Positions 34,814 to 44,070 are shown, counted from the first letter of the stretch. The stretch is 64,000 nt of DNA from Marinobacter salsuginis (GCF_009617755.1 NZ_BGZH01000001.1:372001-436000); one strand, 5' to 3'. A program made the numbers and translations. The notes: a model not told the origin generated them from the sequence alone.

Positions 34814-37504
34814 TCAGTCTTCCGGGGCATCGAACGGGTTGTTGAAATACTGGCCGCCAACATCCAGCCATTCCGCGATCAGTCTGAGCTCCGACGGTGT
34901 CAGGAAATCGCGGTGCGTTCCCCCCTCGGCAAACACATCAAAGAAATTACTGGCACGGGCGCCGTTGACAGACATTGAAGCCTGCACAGGCACTGTCACG
35001 AGGATGGGTTGCTCATTGCCATTGGCATCCAGAATGGGGTTGCCCTCTTCGTCCCTCAAAACCTCTCCCGAGTCCACGAGTACGTCGATCAGGGCTCCGT
35101 TAACAAGTTCTTGCTCGCTATCAGGGAAAAGCAATTCACGGTAAGCGTTGAAGTGCAGCGGTTCATCGGGTGACGGGCCATCGCCCAGATCCAGCTGTCC
35201 AGCCGGCACCTGCTGAGCGTCGGCCGCATCGGTGTCGGTATGACAACTGGTACAGGTATAGTCATCCACAACTGCCATCGTATTCGGATCCAACACCTCC
35301 CGATTCAGGCTCCAGAGCGGATGAATATGCTGCTCGTAGTTAATGACAATCCGACAATTCGGCGCCCAGTCGCTGGCGCAAACGCCGGATATGGGCTGCG
35401 GGGTCTGCAGCTCGCCATAGGCATAGGAAAAGCTGTCAGGCTTGGGATCCACCGCATCACCGGACCACTCATCGGCATAGATGACATCCGGCGTCGGTCG
35501 GCGAATATCGTTGATGCGAGCAAACACCTCTGCCATGGTTTCACCCATATCGGCAAACAGGCCCGGGTCGGTATTCGGAAACGGAATACCGGTGGTTGCT
35601 GCCCCACCCCATACAGGATCAGGTCCGGCATCCGGCCTGCCATGGGGCGTAGGAGTGTTCGGGTTGTGGCAGCCTGCGCACTCGAGGGTTTCACCGGGAC
35701 GCACCGTGAGCCAGTTCTGGTGCCGCGCACCGATTCGCTGGCCTTGCTCATCCAGCACACTGATGGCGAACGCGACATTGGCCGGCACTGCCACCTTCAC
35801 GGAGCCATCCGGCTCGATCGGCACGTAACCCAGGATTTCCCGCATCAATTGAGCGCGGCTCCGGCCAAACGCGCTGTTATCAAAATCCCGGACGTTTTCA
35901 TCGGGGATGGCGACGGGTTTTTCCAGACGCAAAAATCTGGCGGGACGATCTTCGGGCGGTGTCTGCAGCGGATCGGCCATAACATCGATGCCTGCAGGAG
36001 TGGTATCGACACCATCGATATCATACACACTTCGAATGTGCAGAACGCCGTAACCGGCATCCTTCAGCGCGCCTTCTGGACCAGCAAACTGCGATTCAGG
36101 AATGAAGCCTTCCAAGGGCCGTTCTTTCATCAGGACCGCTTCATCAAACTGGACACCTTCCACCGGTGGAACCACCGGCCGCTGCGTTTCGCTGTTGATA
36201 TCAAGAAGCCAGAGACCGTAGACGGGCTCTGCGGGCAGATACGCTTCCGACTCCAGGCGATCATCCGTGCAATTCACAATCCGGTCGGTTGCTACCTCCC
36301 GCAAACGGCAGGGAGTCCAGCTCACAAGATAACGGTTGGTCCCGTCCAGCAAGGGAGAAACCGATGCGTAGCTGCCCTTCAACGATAGCTGCCCGTCCAG
36401 ACCCACGCCGGGAACCAGAGGTTGCTGACCCGTGCCCTCGGTTCCGTCGATGCGGAGATTGGCCTCGACAAACTGCTCGACGTCTACCTCCGCCAGCACA
36501 GAGGCGTAATCATCACTCTCAAAGGGACGCAACTGAACCAGCAGATTGCCGCTGTCCGACTTACGAGGCTGGAGATACTGAATGCCGTTCGCCTCAGGCA
36601 CGGAATCGTGGGAATGACGACCGTAGAGATAGCTCAACCCGGTGCCATCGGGATTAACGCGATAGAGGTTTACACCGTTGTTTCGGGTTTGGCCGGCATT
36701 GTCCCAGCGACTGAAAACAATGGTGCCGTCGTCAGCCACCATTGGATCGAGGTCGTGACTCTGGTTGAACGTAATCTGTTCGATGTTCTCGCCATCATCG
36801 TCCATCACATGCAGGACAAACGCAGGGCTGTCGCCCTCTTCGTCCAGGCCGGAGTATTGAGGCTTGCCTTCATCAAGCAATACCGCCTTGGAGATCCGCT
36901 GACGGGTAGAGGAGAAAACGATTCTGCCATCGGGCAGATAGGCGGGAGCAACATCCTGGCCTGCGCGTGCGGTAACGTCCGAGCCAATGATCCGACGCAG
37001 GGTGTCTGCACTAACGTCGTATTCCCAGATATTCCAGGTTGGCTGATCCTCGTCATCGGCGTCCTCGATTTCAGGAGCGCGCATGGCGAACAGCAATCTG
37101 GCGCCATCATGGGAGACATGGAGATCTTTAACGTCGTAACGCAACTGGCCGTTGTCATCGAGAAATTCCGGCCCGGCGAACGCTCTGGAAGCAATATCCC
37201 GTGTTTCAGCGTCGGCCGTCGCACTGGCCTTCAGTAGCAGCCTGGCACCGGGACGGAAGGCCGAAGGGTCTGCGAGGTTGTCCTCCACCAGGGCGCCGGT
37301 GTTCTCATCAAAAAGCAGAGCTCGCTCGACATACGCCACCGGGTTCTCGACAACAACCGGATCCGCCTGCTGGCTGTCGCTGCTCGAAAGGCAGCCAGAA
37401 AGCACAGTAAACGAGCCAAGCGCGATAGCCAGACGAGCACTGCGACAGATGTTCAGATTGGGTGACTTAATTTCCAACGTGACAAACCCTGTTTCGGATG
37501 ACAT
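34814..37504 (-). CDS. Lipoprotein with WD40/PD40 propeller and two CxxCH haem motifs, HzsA-like layout
   Basis: The product is about 896 residues from the ATG at 37504; a TTG further in is possible. The lipobox LSGCLSS lies near residue 38. Repeats such as SHDGARLLFAMRAPE and LDPMVADDGTIVFSRWDN are PD40/WD40-type propeller blades as in TolB or the hydrazine synthase alpha family. Two haem-type motifs occur: CAGCH (35666-35680) and CTSCH (35240-35254), each in a cytochrome-c-like segment. It heads the minus-strand block and is divergent from two more CxxCH genes. Annotation pipelines often call such proteins hydrazine synthase-related. I see no reason to infer anammox chemistry. The substrate is unknown. 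Confidence 0.75.
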   Translation of the reverse strand: MSSETGFVTLEIKSPNLNICRSARLAIALGSFTVLSGCLSSSDSQQADPVVVENPVAYVERALLFDENTGALVEDNLADPSAFRPGARLLLKASATADAETRDIASRAFAGPEFLDDNGQLRYDVKDLHVSHDGARLLFAMRAPEIEDADDEDQPTWNIWEYDVSADTLRRIIGSDVTARAGQDVAPAYLPDGRIVFSSTRQRISKAVLLDEGKPQYSGLDEEGDSPAFVLHVMDDDGENIEQITFNQSHDLDPMVADDGTIVFSRWDNAGQTRNNGVNLYRVNPDGTGLSYLYGRHSHDSVPEANGIQYLQPRKSDSGNLLVQLRPFESDDYASVLAEVDVEQFVEANLRIDGTEGTGQQPLVPGVGLDGQLSLKGSYASVSPLLDGTNRYLVSWTPCRLREVATDRIVNCTDDRLESEAYLPAEPVYGLWLLDINSETQRPVVPPVEGVQFDEAVLMKERPLEGFIPESQFAGPEGALKDAGYGVLHIRSVYDIDGVDTTPAGIDVMADPLQTPPEDRPARFLRLEKPVAIPDENVRDFDNSAFGRSRAQLMREILGYVPIEPDGSVKVAVPANVAFAISVLDEQGQRIGARHQNWLTVRPGETLECAGCHNPNTPTPHGRPDAGPDPVWGGAATTGIPFPNTDPGLFADMGETMAEVFARINDIRRPTPDVIYADEWSGDAVDPKPDSFSYAYGELQTPQPISGVCASDWAPNCRIVINYEQHIHPLWSLNREVLDPNTMAVVDDYTCTSCHTDTDAADAQQVPAGQLDLGDGPSPDEPLHFNAYRELLFPDSEQELVNGALIDVLVDSGEVLRDEEGNPILDANGNEQPILVTVPVQASMSVNGARASNFFDVFAEGGTHRDFLTPSELRLIAEWLDVGGQYFNNPFDAPED

Positions 37505-37674
37505 TCCATGACATAAATTAAGTCGGTTCCGATGGCAGGCTCCAAGGGTTTTACGTAACGCAATGTAATAACGTGGCCTACGACTCAAAACGAAGGATAT
37601 AGCAAGCCGTAAACTTTTAACAATTGTCAAAAAGCATTAATGTGCAGATGCTAATGAAAACCGAGGGAAAGGAC
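37505..37674. promoter_or_regulatory. Divergent promoter region of the CxxCH genes
   Basis: This 170-base A+T-richer region lies between the divergent cytochrome-like genes and must hold both promoters. It includes an imperfect palindrome around TTACGTAA near 37550 that could be an operator. No family-specific site is recognised. Confidence 0.35.
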
Positions 37675-38910
37675 ATGACCGCCCGGAACAGGATCAGAAG
37701 CCGTCTCAGTAAGGCTTGCAGTACCGCAGTTCTCGTCGCACTGGTGTCTGGACAGGCAAGCCTTGCTCAGGCCGGCCCCAGGGAACAGGCCAAGCGAATC
37801 CACGATCGGATTGCCGGCGTGCCACCTTCCGCCGCAGTCCTCAATGCCATGGAAAGTGACATTGTTTCGGGCAACGCTATCGACGCAGCGTTCACCGCCA
37901 TGGACGACAGCGCCTTCTACGACGTCACCCTGAAGAATTTTGCAGCTCCCTGGACGAACGAAGCAATGTCAAAGTTCGTGCCGCTCAATGACTATATCGC
38001 CACAGTGATCGGCCTGGTCCGGGACGGGGAAGACTTCCGCAAAGTCCTTTATGACGATGTTCTGTACATCGGGGATCCTTCCCTGAACCTGCCAAATTAC
38101 TCCACTAGCAACAACAACCATTACGAATTGCTGGAGACCAGCGGAGCCAGCCTCAAGAACAATCTGATAAGCGTGAATCAGTCGACCTACACAGGCCTTC
38201 CCCCTGCTGCCACGGCAGGCGTGATTACGTCCAGAGCCTCAGCCCGGGCGTTCTTCAGCGCCGGTACCAACCGTGCCATGTTCCGTTTCACATTGATCAA
38301 CCACATGTGCAACGACCTTGAGCAGGTAGCGGACGTTACTCTGCCGCCAGATCGCATTCGCCAGGACGTGTCCCGCAGCCCGGGAGGGGACAGCCGGGTA
38401 TTCCTGAACAACTGCGTTGGCTGCCACAGCGGCATGGACCCGATGGCCCAGGCGTTTGCCTATTACGATTACGAATACGACGCCAATGCTGATCCTGATG
38501 GCGAGCTGGGCCGCTTGGTCTACAACGCTATGGGCGAAACGGATCCTGAAACCGGCTCCCGAGTTCAGGCCAAGTACCACATCAATTCTGCAACTTTCGA
38601 ACAGGGCTATGTGACGCCCGACGACAGCTGGGATAACTACTGGCGCCAGGGCGCCAATCGCCGTCTGGGATGGGATCCCTCGTTGCCGGGTTCCGGCAGC
38701 GGTGCCAAGAGCCTGGGCAGGGAGTTCGCCCATTCAGACGCCTTTGCAGAGTGCCAGGTCAAGAAGGTGTTCGAGAATGTCTGTCTCCGACCGCCATCAG
38801 ACAGCGCGGACCGTTCACAGGTAAGCAGTATGGTTGCCAGCTTCGCAAGCCAGGGATACGACCTGAAGCAGGTATTCGCAGAATCCGCTGTGTATTGCAT
38901 GGGGGAGTGA
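37675..38910 (+). CDS. Secreted CxxCH (cytochrome c-like) protein
   Basis: The product is about 411 residues; the ATG at 37675 is preceded by GAGGG and AAAGGA, though upstream ATGs at 37648 and 37654 are possible. A signal peptide ends near QAGPRE. One haem motif, CVGCH (38413-38427), sits in FLNNCVGCHSGMDPMAQAF, a segment like those in the DUF1585/planctomycete-type cytochrome genes. Two extra cysteines occur late (FENVC and VYCMGE). Other invariant-looking segments are NHMCNDLEQVADVTLPP and YHINSATFEQGY. It may be a mono-haem electron-transfer protein. It is the first of three plus-strand genes, with the next 7 bases downstream. Confidence 0.75.
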   Translation: MTARNRIRSRLSKACSTAVLVALVSGQASLAQAGPREQAKRIHDRIAGVPPSAAVLNAMESDIVSGNAIDAAFTAMDDSAFYDVTLKNFAAPWTNEAMSKFVPLNDYIATVIGLVRDGEDFRKVLYDDVLYIGDPSLNLPNYSTSNNNHYELLETSGASLKNNLISVNQSTYTGLPPAATAGVITSRASARAFFSAGTNRAMFRFTLINHMCNDLEQVADVTLPPDRIRQDVSRSPGGDSRVFLNNCVGCHSGMDPMAQAFAYYDYEYDANADPDGELGRLVYNAMGETDPETGSRVQAKYHINSATFEQGYVTPDDSWDNYWRQGANRRLGWDPSLPGSGSGAKSLGREFAHSDAFAECQVKKVFENVCLRPPSDSADRSQVSSMVASFASQGYDLKQVFAESAVYCMGE

Positions 38911-38917
38911 GGACGCT

Positions 38918-41407
38918 ATGAACACATTTAAAGGAATTTCCATGAGCTCCCTCAAATCGGTTCTTGCTGTCACTGGCCTGGCGCTTCTGCTGTCAGCCTG
39001 TGGTGGCGAATCCACGGAACAGTTGCCGAATACCTCCCAGAATTCCGGTACGGTTACCTACAACGGGCCTGCTCCTGCGACGGATGATGTAGCCAACTTC
39101 AAACGCACCGTCTGGGACAACCTGGTTACCCAGGATAAATGCGGCGCGTGCCATGGCTCCAGTGGTCAGGCACCTACGTTCGTCAACGAGCAGGACGTCA
39201 ACCTTGCCTATGCCCAGGCAAACTCGATTGTTAATCTTTCAGATCCATCCCAGTCCACAATGGTGACCAAGGTAGCCGGTGGCCATAATTGCTGGCTGCA
39301 GAGCACTTCGGCGTGTGTGGACATTCTTACCACCTACATTTCCAACTGGGCCGGCGGCTCTGAAGGCTCTGCAAAAACTGTCGAACTCCGCGCACCGGCC
39401 CTCAAAGAGCCGGGTGCCACGGTTGCCCTGCCCAGCGCCCCTGGCCTGTTCTCCAGCACCGTATACCCAGTACTCACACAGTATTGCAGTGACTGCCACG
39501 GGGACGGAGGCCAGACCCCCTACATCGCCAGTGCCGATGTCACCACCGCCTACGATCAGGCGAAAAGCCGCATTGATCCGATGAACCCGGGCGCATCCCG
39601 CCTGGTTGAGCGCCTGCGCTATGACTTCCATAACTGCTGGGACGACGACTGTGAAGCTTCCGCCGATTTGATGGAGCTGAAGATTCTTGAAATGGTTCAG
39701 GACCTGAGCGCCCAGCCCGTGGACCCGGCGATGGTAGCGAGCAAAGCACTCAACCTCGAGGCAGACGGCCTGCTTGCCAACTCCGGAGGCCGCTTTGAGG
39801 ACAACGTGATTGCCCTGTACGAATTCAAGTTCGGCGAAGGCCAGACAGCCTTTGACACCAGCGGCGTATCGCCGGCGCTGGACCTTACCCTCAGCGGAAA
39901 TGTCGACTGGGTTGGCGGCTGGGGCATCGACCTTGGCCCGGCCGGCGAAAACGAACAGGGCTTTATGGTCCCGGCCGGTAAGGCCCAGGGCAGCACCACC
40001 GCGAGTCGCAAGCTCCACACGTTGCTGACCGCCTCCGGTGAATACAGCATCGAAGCTTGGGTCGCCCCGGGAAATATTACTCAGGAAGATGCCCGCATCG
40101 TGACCTACTCGGGTTCATCCACCACGCGCAACGTTACCCTGAGCCAGTCGCTCCAGCGTTACGAGGTACTGCACCGCAGCACCACCAGTGACGAAAATAC
40201 GCCTTTCGCAACCCAGGACGCCGACATGCTTCTGCAGGCAACCCTGCAGCACGTTGTGGTGAACTACACCCCGGCGACCGGGCGTCAGATCTTCGTGAAT
40301 GGCGTTCCAACCGGGGATGTTGATCCGGACGACGGTGGACTGTTGACAGAATGGGACGACAGCTTCGCCCTGGTGCTGGGCAACGAAACGGATGGCAATT
40401 CGCCCTGGCAGGGCGCGATCCGGATGGTTGCCATCCATAATCGTGCGCTGACACCGGAGCAGGTCCAGGCCAACTTCGAAGTCGGTGTAGGCCAGAAGTT
40501 CTACCTGTTGTTCGGCGTCTCTCACCTGATCGACGTGCCCGAGAGTTTCATTGTGTTCGAAGTCAGCCAGTTCGACAGTTACGCGTACCGGTTCACCAGT
40601 CCTTTCTTCATCAGCCTGGATGACACCGCCGAACCGTCAAACATCGCGCTGCGAGGCATGCGACTGGGCATCAATGGCAAAGAAGCGACGGTGGGACAGG
40701 CCTGGGCCAACCTGGACGTTGTCCTGGATGCTGACAGTTACGAGCCCGGGACCGGGCAACCGCTCTCTTCTTTAGGCACCATCATTGCGCTGGAAAACGG
40801 GCCAGGAAATGATGAGTTTTTCCTGACCTTCGACCAACTGGGAAGTAACAGCTTTGCCCGGTCAGAGCCGTCGCTGCCTCCGCAGCCGGAGCCTGCAGAT
40901 CTGGAACCGTCATCGGAGATCGGCCTGAAGACCTTTGACGAGATCAACGAGTCCATGTCGCGAATGACCGGTGTTCCCACGACCAATCAGGCCGTATTCA
41001 ACACGTACACCACCGTAAAGCAGCAATTGCCCACGGTGGAGACTATCCAGGGCTTCCTGTCCTCTCATCAGATGGCGGTTACTCAGATGGCCATTCAGTA
41101 TTGCGATGCCCTGGTCTCCAATGCGCAGCTTCGGGACCAGATGTTCCCCGGGTTCGATTTCTCCGCCCCGGCCAGCACGGCATTCGACCACGGCGGCAAG
41201 AGCCTCGTAACCGGGCCGCTGCTGTCCCGGTTCGTGGGCAGCAACCTGGCATCACAGCCTGGTGATAGCACAATCGAAACTGAGCTCAGTTCGCTCATGG
41301 ATAGACTGACCAGCTGTGGCGCGGGTTGCGAGCCTGACCGCACAGAAACGGTCGTAAAGGCAAGCTGCGCAGCAGTGCTTGGCAGTGCCACCACCCTGGT
41401 TCAGTAG
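38918..41407 (+). CDS. LamG-domain lipoprotein with two CxxCH haem motifs
   Basis: The product is 829 residues with a lipobox (LLSACGG). Two cytochrome c-type segments (about 65-120 and 190-240) carry CGACH (39140-39154) and CSDCH (39485-39499). A LamG/concanavalin-like sandwich follows (about 290-500; VIALYEFKFGEGQTAFDTSG, EYSIEAWVAPGNI, VVNYTPATGRQIFVNGVPTG). The rest is unassigned with a conserved helical C-terminus carrying Cys pairs (LTSCGAGC). LamG domains bind sugars or proteins, so the protein might attach to a polymer surface while transferring electrons. It is likely exposed at the outer membrane. The combination of cytochrome and LamG domains is unusual. Confidence 0.8.
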   Translation: MNTFKGISMSSLKSVLAVTGLALLLSACGGESTEQLPNTSQNSGTVTYNGPAPATDDVANFKRTVWDNLVTQDKCGACHGSSGQAPTFVNEQDVNLAYAQANSIVNLSDPSQSTMVTKVAGGHNCWLQSTSACVDILTTYISNWAGGSEGSAKTVELRAPALKEPGATVALPSAPGLFSSTVYPVLTQYCSDCHGDGGQTPYIASADVTTAYDQAKSRIDPMNPGASRLVERLRYDFHNCWDDDCEASADLMELKILEMVQDLSAQPVDPAMVASKALNLEADGLLANSGGRFEDNVIALYEFKFGEGQTAFDTSGVSPALDLTLSGNVDWVGGWGIDLGPAGENEQGFMVPAGKAQGSTTASRKLHTLLTASGEYSIEAWVAPGNITQEDARIVTYSGSSTTRNVTLSQSLQRYEVLHRSTTSDENTPFATQDADMLLQATLQHVVVNYTPATGRQIFVNGVPTGDVDPDDGGLLTEWDDSFALVLGNETDGNSPWQGAIRMVAIHNRALTPEQVQANFEVGVGQKFYLLFGVSHLIDVPESFIVFEVSQFDSYAYRFTSPFFISLDDTAEPSNIALRGMRLGINGKEATVGQAWANLDVVLDADSYEPGTGQPLSSLGTIIALENGPGNDEFFLTFDQLGSNSFARSEPSLPPQPEPADLEPSSEIGLKTFDEINESMSRMTGVPTTNQAVFNTYTTVKQQLPTVETIQGFLSSHQMAVTQMAIQYCDALVSNAQLRDQMFPGFDFSAPASTAFDHGGKSLVTGPLLSRFVGSNLASQPGDSTIETELSSLMDRLTSCGAGCEPDRTETVVKASCAAVLGSATTLVQ

Positions 41408-41419
41408 AGGAAGCCGATC

Positions 41420-42979
41420 ATGTTTATACGCAAGTCACGTAAAAAGCCTTTGGCCAACGGCAGCCCACTGCTCCACGACGACCACGGCAAGCCAAGAACA
41501 CGTCGCGAGTTTATCGCGCAGGGCCTTATGGCAGGCTCGGCAACCGTGTTTGGGGCGTCTTTGTTCAGCCTCTTCGGTAATCCCAGAATGGCGTCCGCAG
41601 CGCTCTCTTCCGATCTGGAAACCTTGAAGCAAAGCTGTGGCATAGCGGTTCAGGGCGCAGGCAAGATCCCGTTCATCTGTTTCGACCTGGCAGGCGGCGC
41701 CAATATTGCCGGTTCTAACGTGCTGATGGGCAAATCCGGGGGGCAAATGGACTTCCTGAGCACCGCAGGTTACAACAAACTCGGCCTTCCGGGAGACATG
41801 CTGCCCAACGACCCAGCATTCGTGAACACCGAGCTGGGTCTTGCTTTCCATTCGGACAGCGGCTTCCTGCGAGGCATCCTGCAGAGCACCAGTGCCGGAA
41901 CCCGCGCAGCAACTGACGGCGCCATTATTGCGGCTCGCTCGGAAAACGACACTGGCAACAACCCCCACAACCCGATGTATGGTATCCATCGCGCAGGTGC
42001 TGATGGCTCCCTGCTCTCTCTGGTGGGCTCCCAAAGCTCTGAATCCGGCGGTAACTCGTTGGCGCCCATGAATCTGATTAATCCGGAGGTTCGCCCCACC
42101 AAGATTGACCGGCCGTCAGACGTCACTGGGCTGGTGGACGTGGGCGACCTGATCGGGATTCTGGATCAGCAAGATGCTGTTGCAGTCATGGAGTCTATCC
42201 AGCGGATCAGTGACGCCAAGATGAATCAGGTCAACACGAGTATCTCCACGGATGAAGTGGTCAAGGACCTGGTCCGCTGCGGTTACGTAAAGAGCGCCGA
42301 TCTTGCCGACCGATTCGGCAACCCGGCGGACCTGGATCCGGAGCTGGATCTCGAAATCGTTGGCCCCACAGGCATCTTCAGCCGCGATGAGTTCAACAGT
42401 AACCGCGAATTCCGTAAAACTGCCTCTGTCATGAAGCTGGTTCTAAGCGGCTACGCCGGCGCCGGTACGATAACCATGGGCGGCTACGACTATCACACCG
42501 GTGAGCGCGGAACGGGCGAACGTCGTGACGAACAGGCCGGCCGGTGTATGGGCGCCTGCCTGGAATACGCTGCTCGGGTGGGCATGCCACTGATGCTTTA
42601 TGTATTCAGTGACGGTTCGGTGTCGAGCAACGGTCGGATTGATGATTCCATGGACGGTCGTGGCAAGGGCGAATGGACCGGCGACAACCAGCAGACGGCC
42701 GCATCTTTCTTCCTCGTTTACAACCCTGCTGGCCGCCCCACTCCGATTCGCAGGCAGATCGGCTTCATGCGTTCTGATGCATCGGTGGAAACCGCTTCCA
42801 GCCCCGCGGCCAACAACGTCAACCAGTTGGTGCAGACCGTGTTGCTCAATTACATGGCACTACACGGGGAACAGGCTGACTTTGGCAGTCGTTTCAACGG
42901 CCACGGGCTGGGCAACGGCACCTCTCAGGACAGCCTGATAGCCTTCTCGAATGTCGTGAACGGTACAATCGGAAACTAA
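41420..42979 (+). CDS. Tat-exported DUF1501-like protein
   Basis: The product is 519 residues with a twin-arginine leader (RTRREFIAQGLMAGSATVFGASL), so it is folded in the cytoplasm and exported by Tat. The body contains FICFDLAGGANIAGSNVL, TMGGYDYHTGERGTGERRDEQAG and LPLMLYVFSDGSVSSNGR, the Ser/His/Asp-containing arrangement of the DUF1501 group related to alkaline-phosphatase-like sulfatases. DUF1501 proteins commonly stand beside cytochrome-type DUF1800/DUF1549 genes, as here. Some databases name such proteins GspF; I see no similarity to a secretion protein. Its enzymatic activity is unknown. The gene follows the LamG gene by 12 bases. Confidence 0.75.
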   Translation: MFIRKSRKKPLANGSPLLHDDHGKPRTRREFIAQGLMAGSATVFGASLFSLFGNPRMASAALSSDLETLKQSCGIAVQGAGKIPFICFDLAGGANIAGSNVLMGKSGGQMDFLSTAGYNKLGLPGDMLPNDPAFVNTELGLAFHSDSGFLRGILQSTSAGTRAATDGAIIAARSENDTGNNPHNPMYGIHRAGADGSLLSLVGSQSSESGGNSLAPMNLINPEVRPTKIDRPSDVTGLVDVGDLIGILDQQDAVAVMESIQRISDAKMNQVNTSISTDEVVKDLVRCGYVKSADLADRFGNPADLDPELDLEIVGPTGIFSRDEFNSNREFRKTASVMKLVLSGYAGAGTITMGGYDYHTGERGTGERRDEQAGRCMGACLEYAARVGMPLMLYVFSDGSVSSNGRIDDSMDGRGKGEWTGDNQQTAASFFLVYNPAGRPTPIRRQIGFMRSDASVETASSPAANNVNQLVQTVLLNYMALHGEQADFGSRFNGHGLGNGTSQDSLIAFSNVVNGTIGN

Positions 42980-42987
42980 CCGAAACC

Positions 42988-43026
42988 GCTCGTTCCACCC
43001 CCTAGTCGGATTGGGGTGGAACGAGC
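42988..43026. terminator. Perfect 14-bp stem-loop, bidirectional terminator
   Basis: GCTCGTTCCACCCC and GGGGTGGAACGAGC form a perfect 14-base-pair stem around an 11-base loop (CTAGTCGGATT). It sits between the convergent DUF1501-like and ApbE genes, starting 8 bases after the first stop, and the loop holds the ApbE stop codon. Only a short pyrimidine tract follows on the plus strand, but the stem is strong. Confidence 0.6.
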
Positions 43027-44015
43027 CCTTCTGACACGTGCATCATGCGCTGGTCATCGATAACAACCACATCGATACCCTTTAAACGCTCGATCATCTC
43101 CAGTCCCTTTTGGGGGCCGAGCACGAAGACTGCCGTGGAAAGGCCGTCGGTTGTCAACGCATCCTCGCCAATAATCGTCACGCTCTGGACCCCCTGAACG
43201 GATTTGCCGGTTTCGGGAGACAGAATGTGATGGACCCGATCTCCCGCTTCATCCATGAAAAACCGCTCGTAGTCGCCAGAGGTGGACACCGCCACGTCCT
43301 GCAGCGGCAGAACCACGGCATTGCGCCCCTCTGAGCGGGGATCCCGGATGCCCACGTACCAGGGTCGGCCCCGCTTGTCTCCGAGTAACCGCATATCGCC
43401 TCCGGCACTCAGCCGCGCATGGCGGATACCAGAGCTGACCAGGCGCTCAATCCCCAGATCAACGGCATAGCCCTTGGCAATGCCGCCCAGATCCACCAGG
43501 ATCCCCTCCTGGCGAAATTCAACGGTTTGCGCACCCTGGTCAAGAATCACATCCCGGAAATTCACCCGGGGCAAGCCAGATTGTAGCTGCTCCTCCGTGG
43601 GCTTTTTGCCGGCTCTGAAGTCGTACAGGTAACCGACCGAACCAAAGGTGATGTCGAAGGCGCCATCACTGAGCACCGACACCTCCCGCGCTTTCTCAAG
43701 CACCGCGAACAAGTCGTCACTGACGGTTACGGGACCATTGGCGGCGTTGCGGTTCAGTCGGGAAACTTCCGAGTCCTCCCGGTAGCGACTCATCTGCTCA
43801 TCAACCTGATGAAAAACCGCCAGCACCTCTTCCCCGACCTTCTCCGCCAGATCCTCATCCTCTGCCCAGAATTCCAGTTCGATGGGCGTCGTCATGGCGG
43901 TGTCTGAGAACCGGTACCATTCTGCGCTGGCAGCGCCCGCAAAGCCAATAAGCCAGAGACAGGATGCCACTGCCAGGACACGCACTGAACGCTCTCGAAA
44001 TCCTGCATGCATCAT
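43002..44015 (-). CDS. apbE: FAD:protein FMN transferase (ApbE family)
   Basis: The product is 337 residues with a signal peptide (about 1-31, ending ASAEW). It contains the ApbE pattern: MTTPIELEFWAEDEDLA, MSRYREDSEVSRLN, VDLGGIAKGYAVDLGIERL, and the metal-binding GEDALTTDGLSTAVFVLG. ApbE transfers FMN from FAD to a Thr or Ser of a periplasmic or membrane target (D-x-[ST]-[GAST]-A-T type). The enzyme should act in the periplasm. It converges with the DUF1501-like gene and, unlike most ApbE neighbours, no Nqr/Rnf or FMN-binding-domain protein is in the window; the DUF3570/DUF4266/TlpA set is the usual company. Start could be the second ATG at 44012. Confidence 0.88.
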   Translation of the reverse strand: MMHAGFRERSVRVLAVASCLWLIGFAGAASAEWYRFSDTAMTTPIELEFWAEDEDLAEKVGEEVLAVFHQVDEQMSRYREDSEVSRLNRNAANGPVTVSDDLFAVLEKAREVSVLSDGAFDITFGSVGYLYDFRAGKKPTEEQLQSGLPRVNFRDVILDQGAQTVEFRQEGILVDLGGIAKGYAVDLGIERLVSSGIRHARLSAGGDMRLLGDKRGRPWYVGIRDPRSEGRNAVVLPLQDVAVSTSGDYERFFMDEAGDRVHHILSPETGKSVQGVQSVTIIGEDALTTDGLSTAVFVLGPQKGLEMIERLKGIDVVVIDDQRMMHVSEGLVPPQSD

Positions 44016-44070
44016 TCTGGGTTTTCCATGTGTGTTATCCAGTGTTCACCGCCATCGGTGGCTCCCCACT

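Noticed and set aside
35240..36388. Plus-strand open frame opposite the WD40/CxxCH gene
   Set aside because: It is antisense to a gene with clear haem and propeller motifs and shows no coding signals of its own.
34814..37504. Naming the WD40/CxxCH lipoprotein as hydrazine synthase (anammox)
   Set aside because: Similarity is only in layout (propeller plus haem motifs). No other anammox gene is present and the context is a heterotrophic gammaproteobacterium.
41420..42979. Naming the Tat-exported protein GspF (type II secretion)
   Set aside because: It has no membrane helices of GspF, but a twin-arginine leader and a DUF1501-like body.
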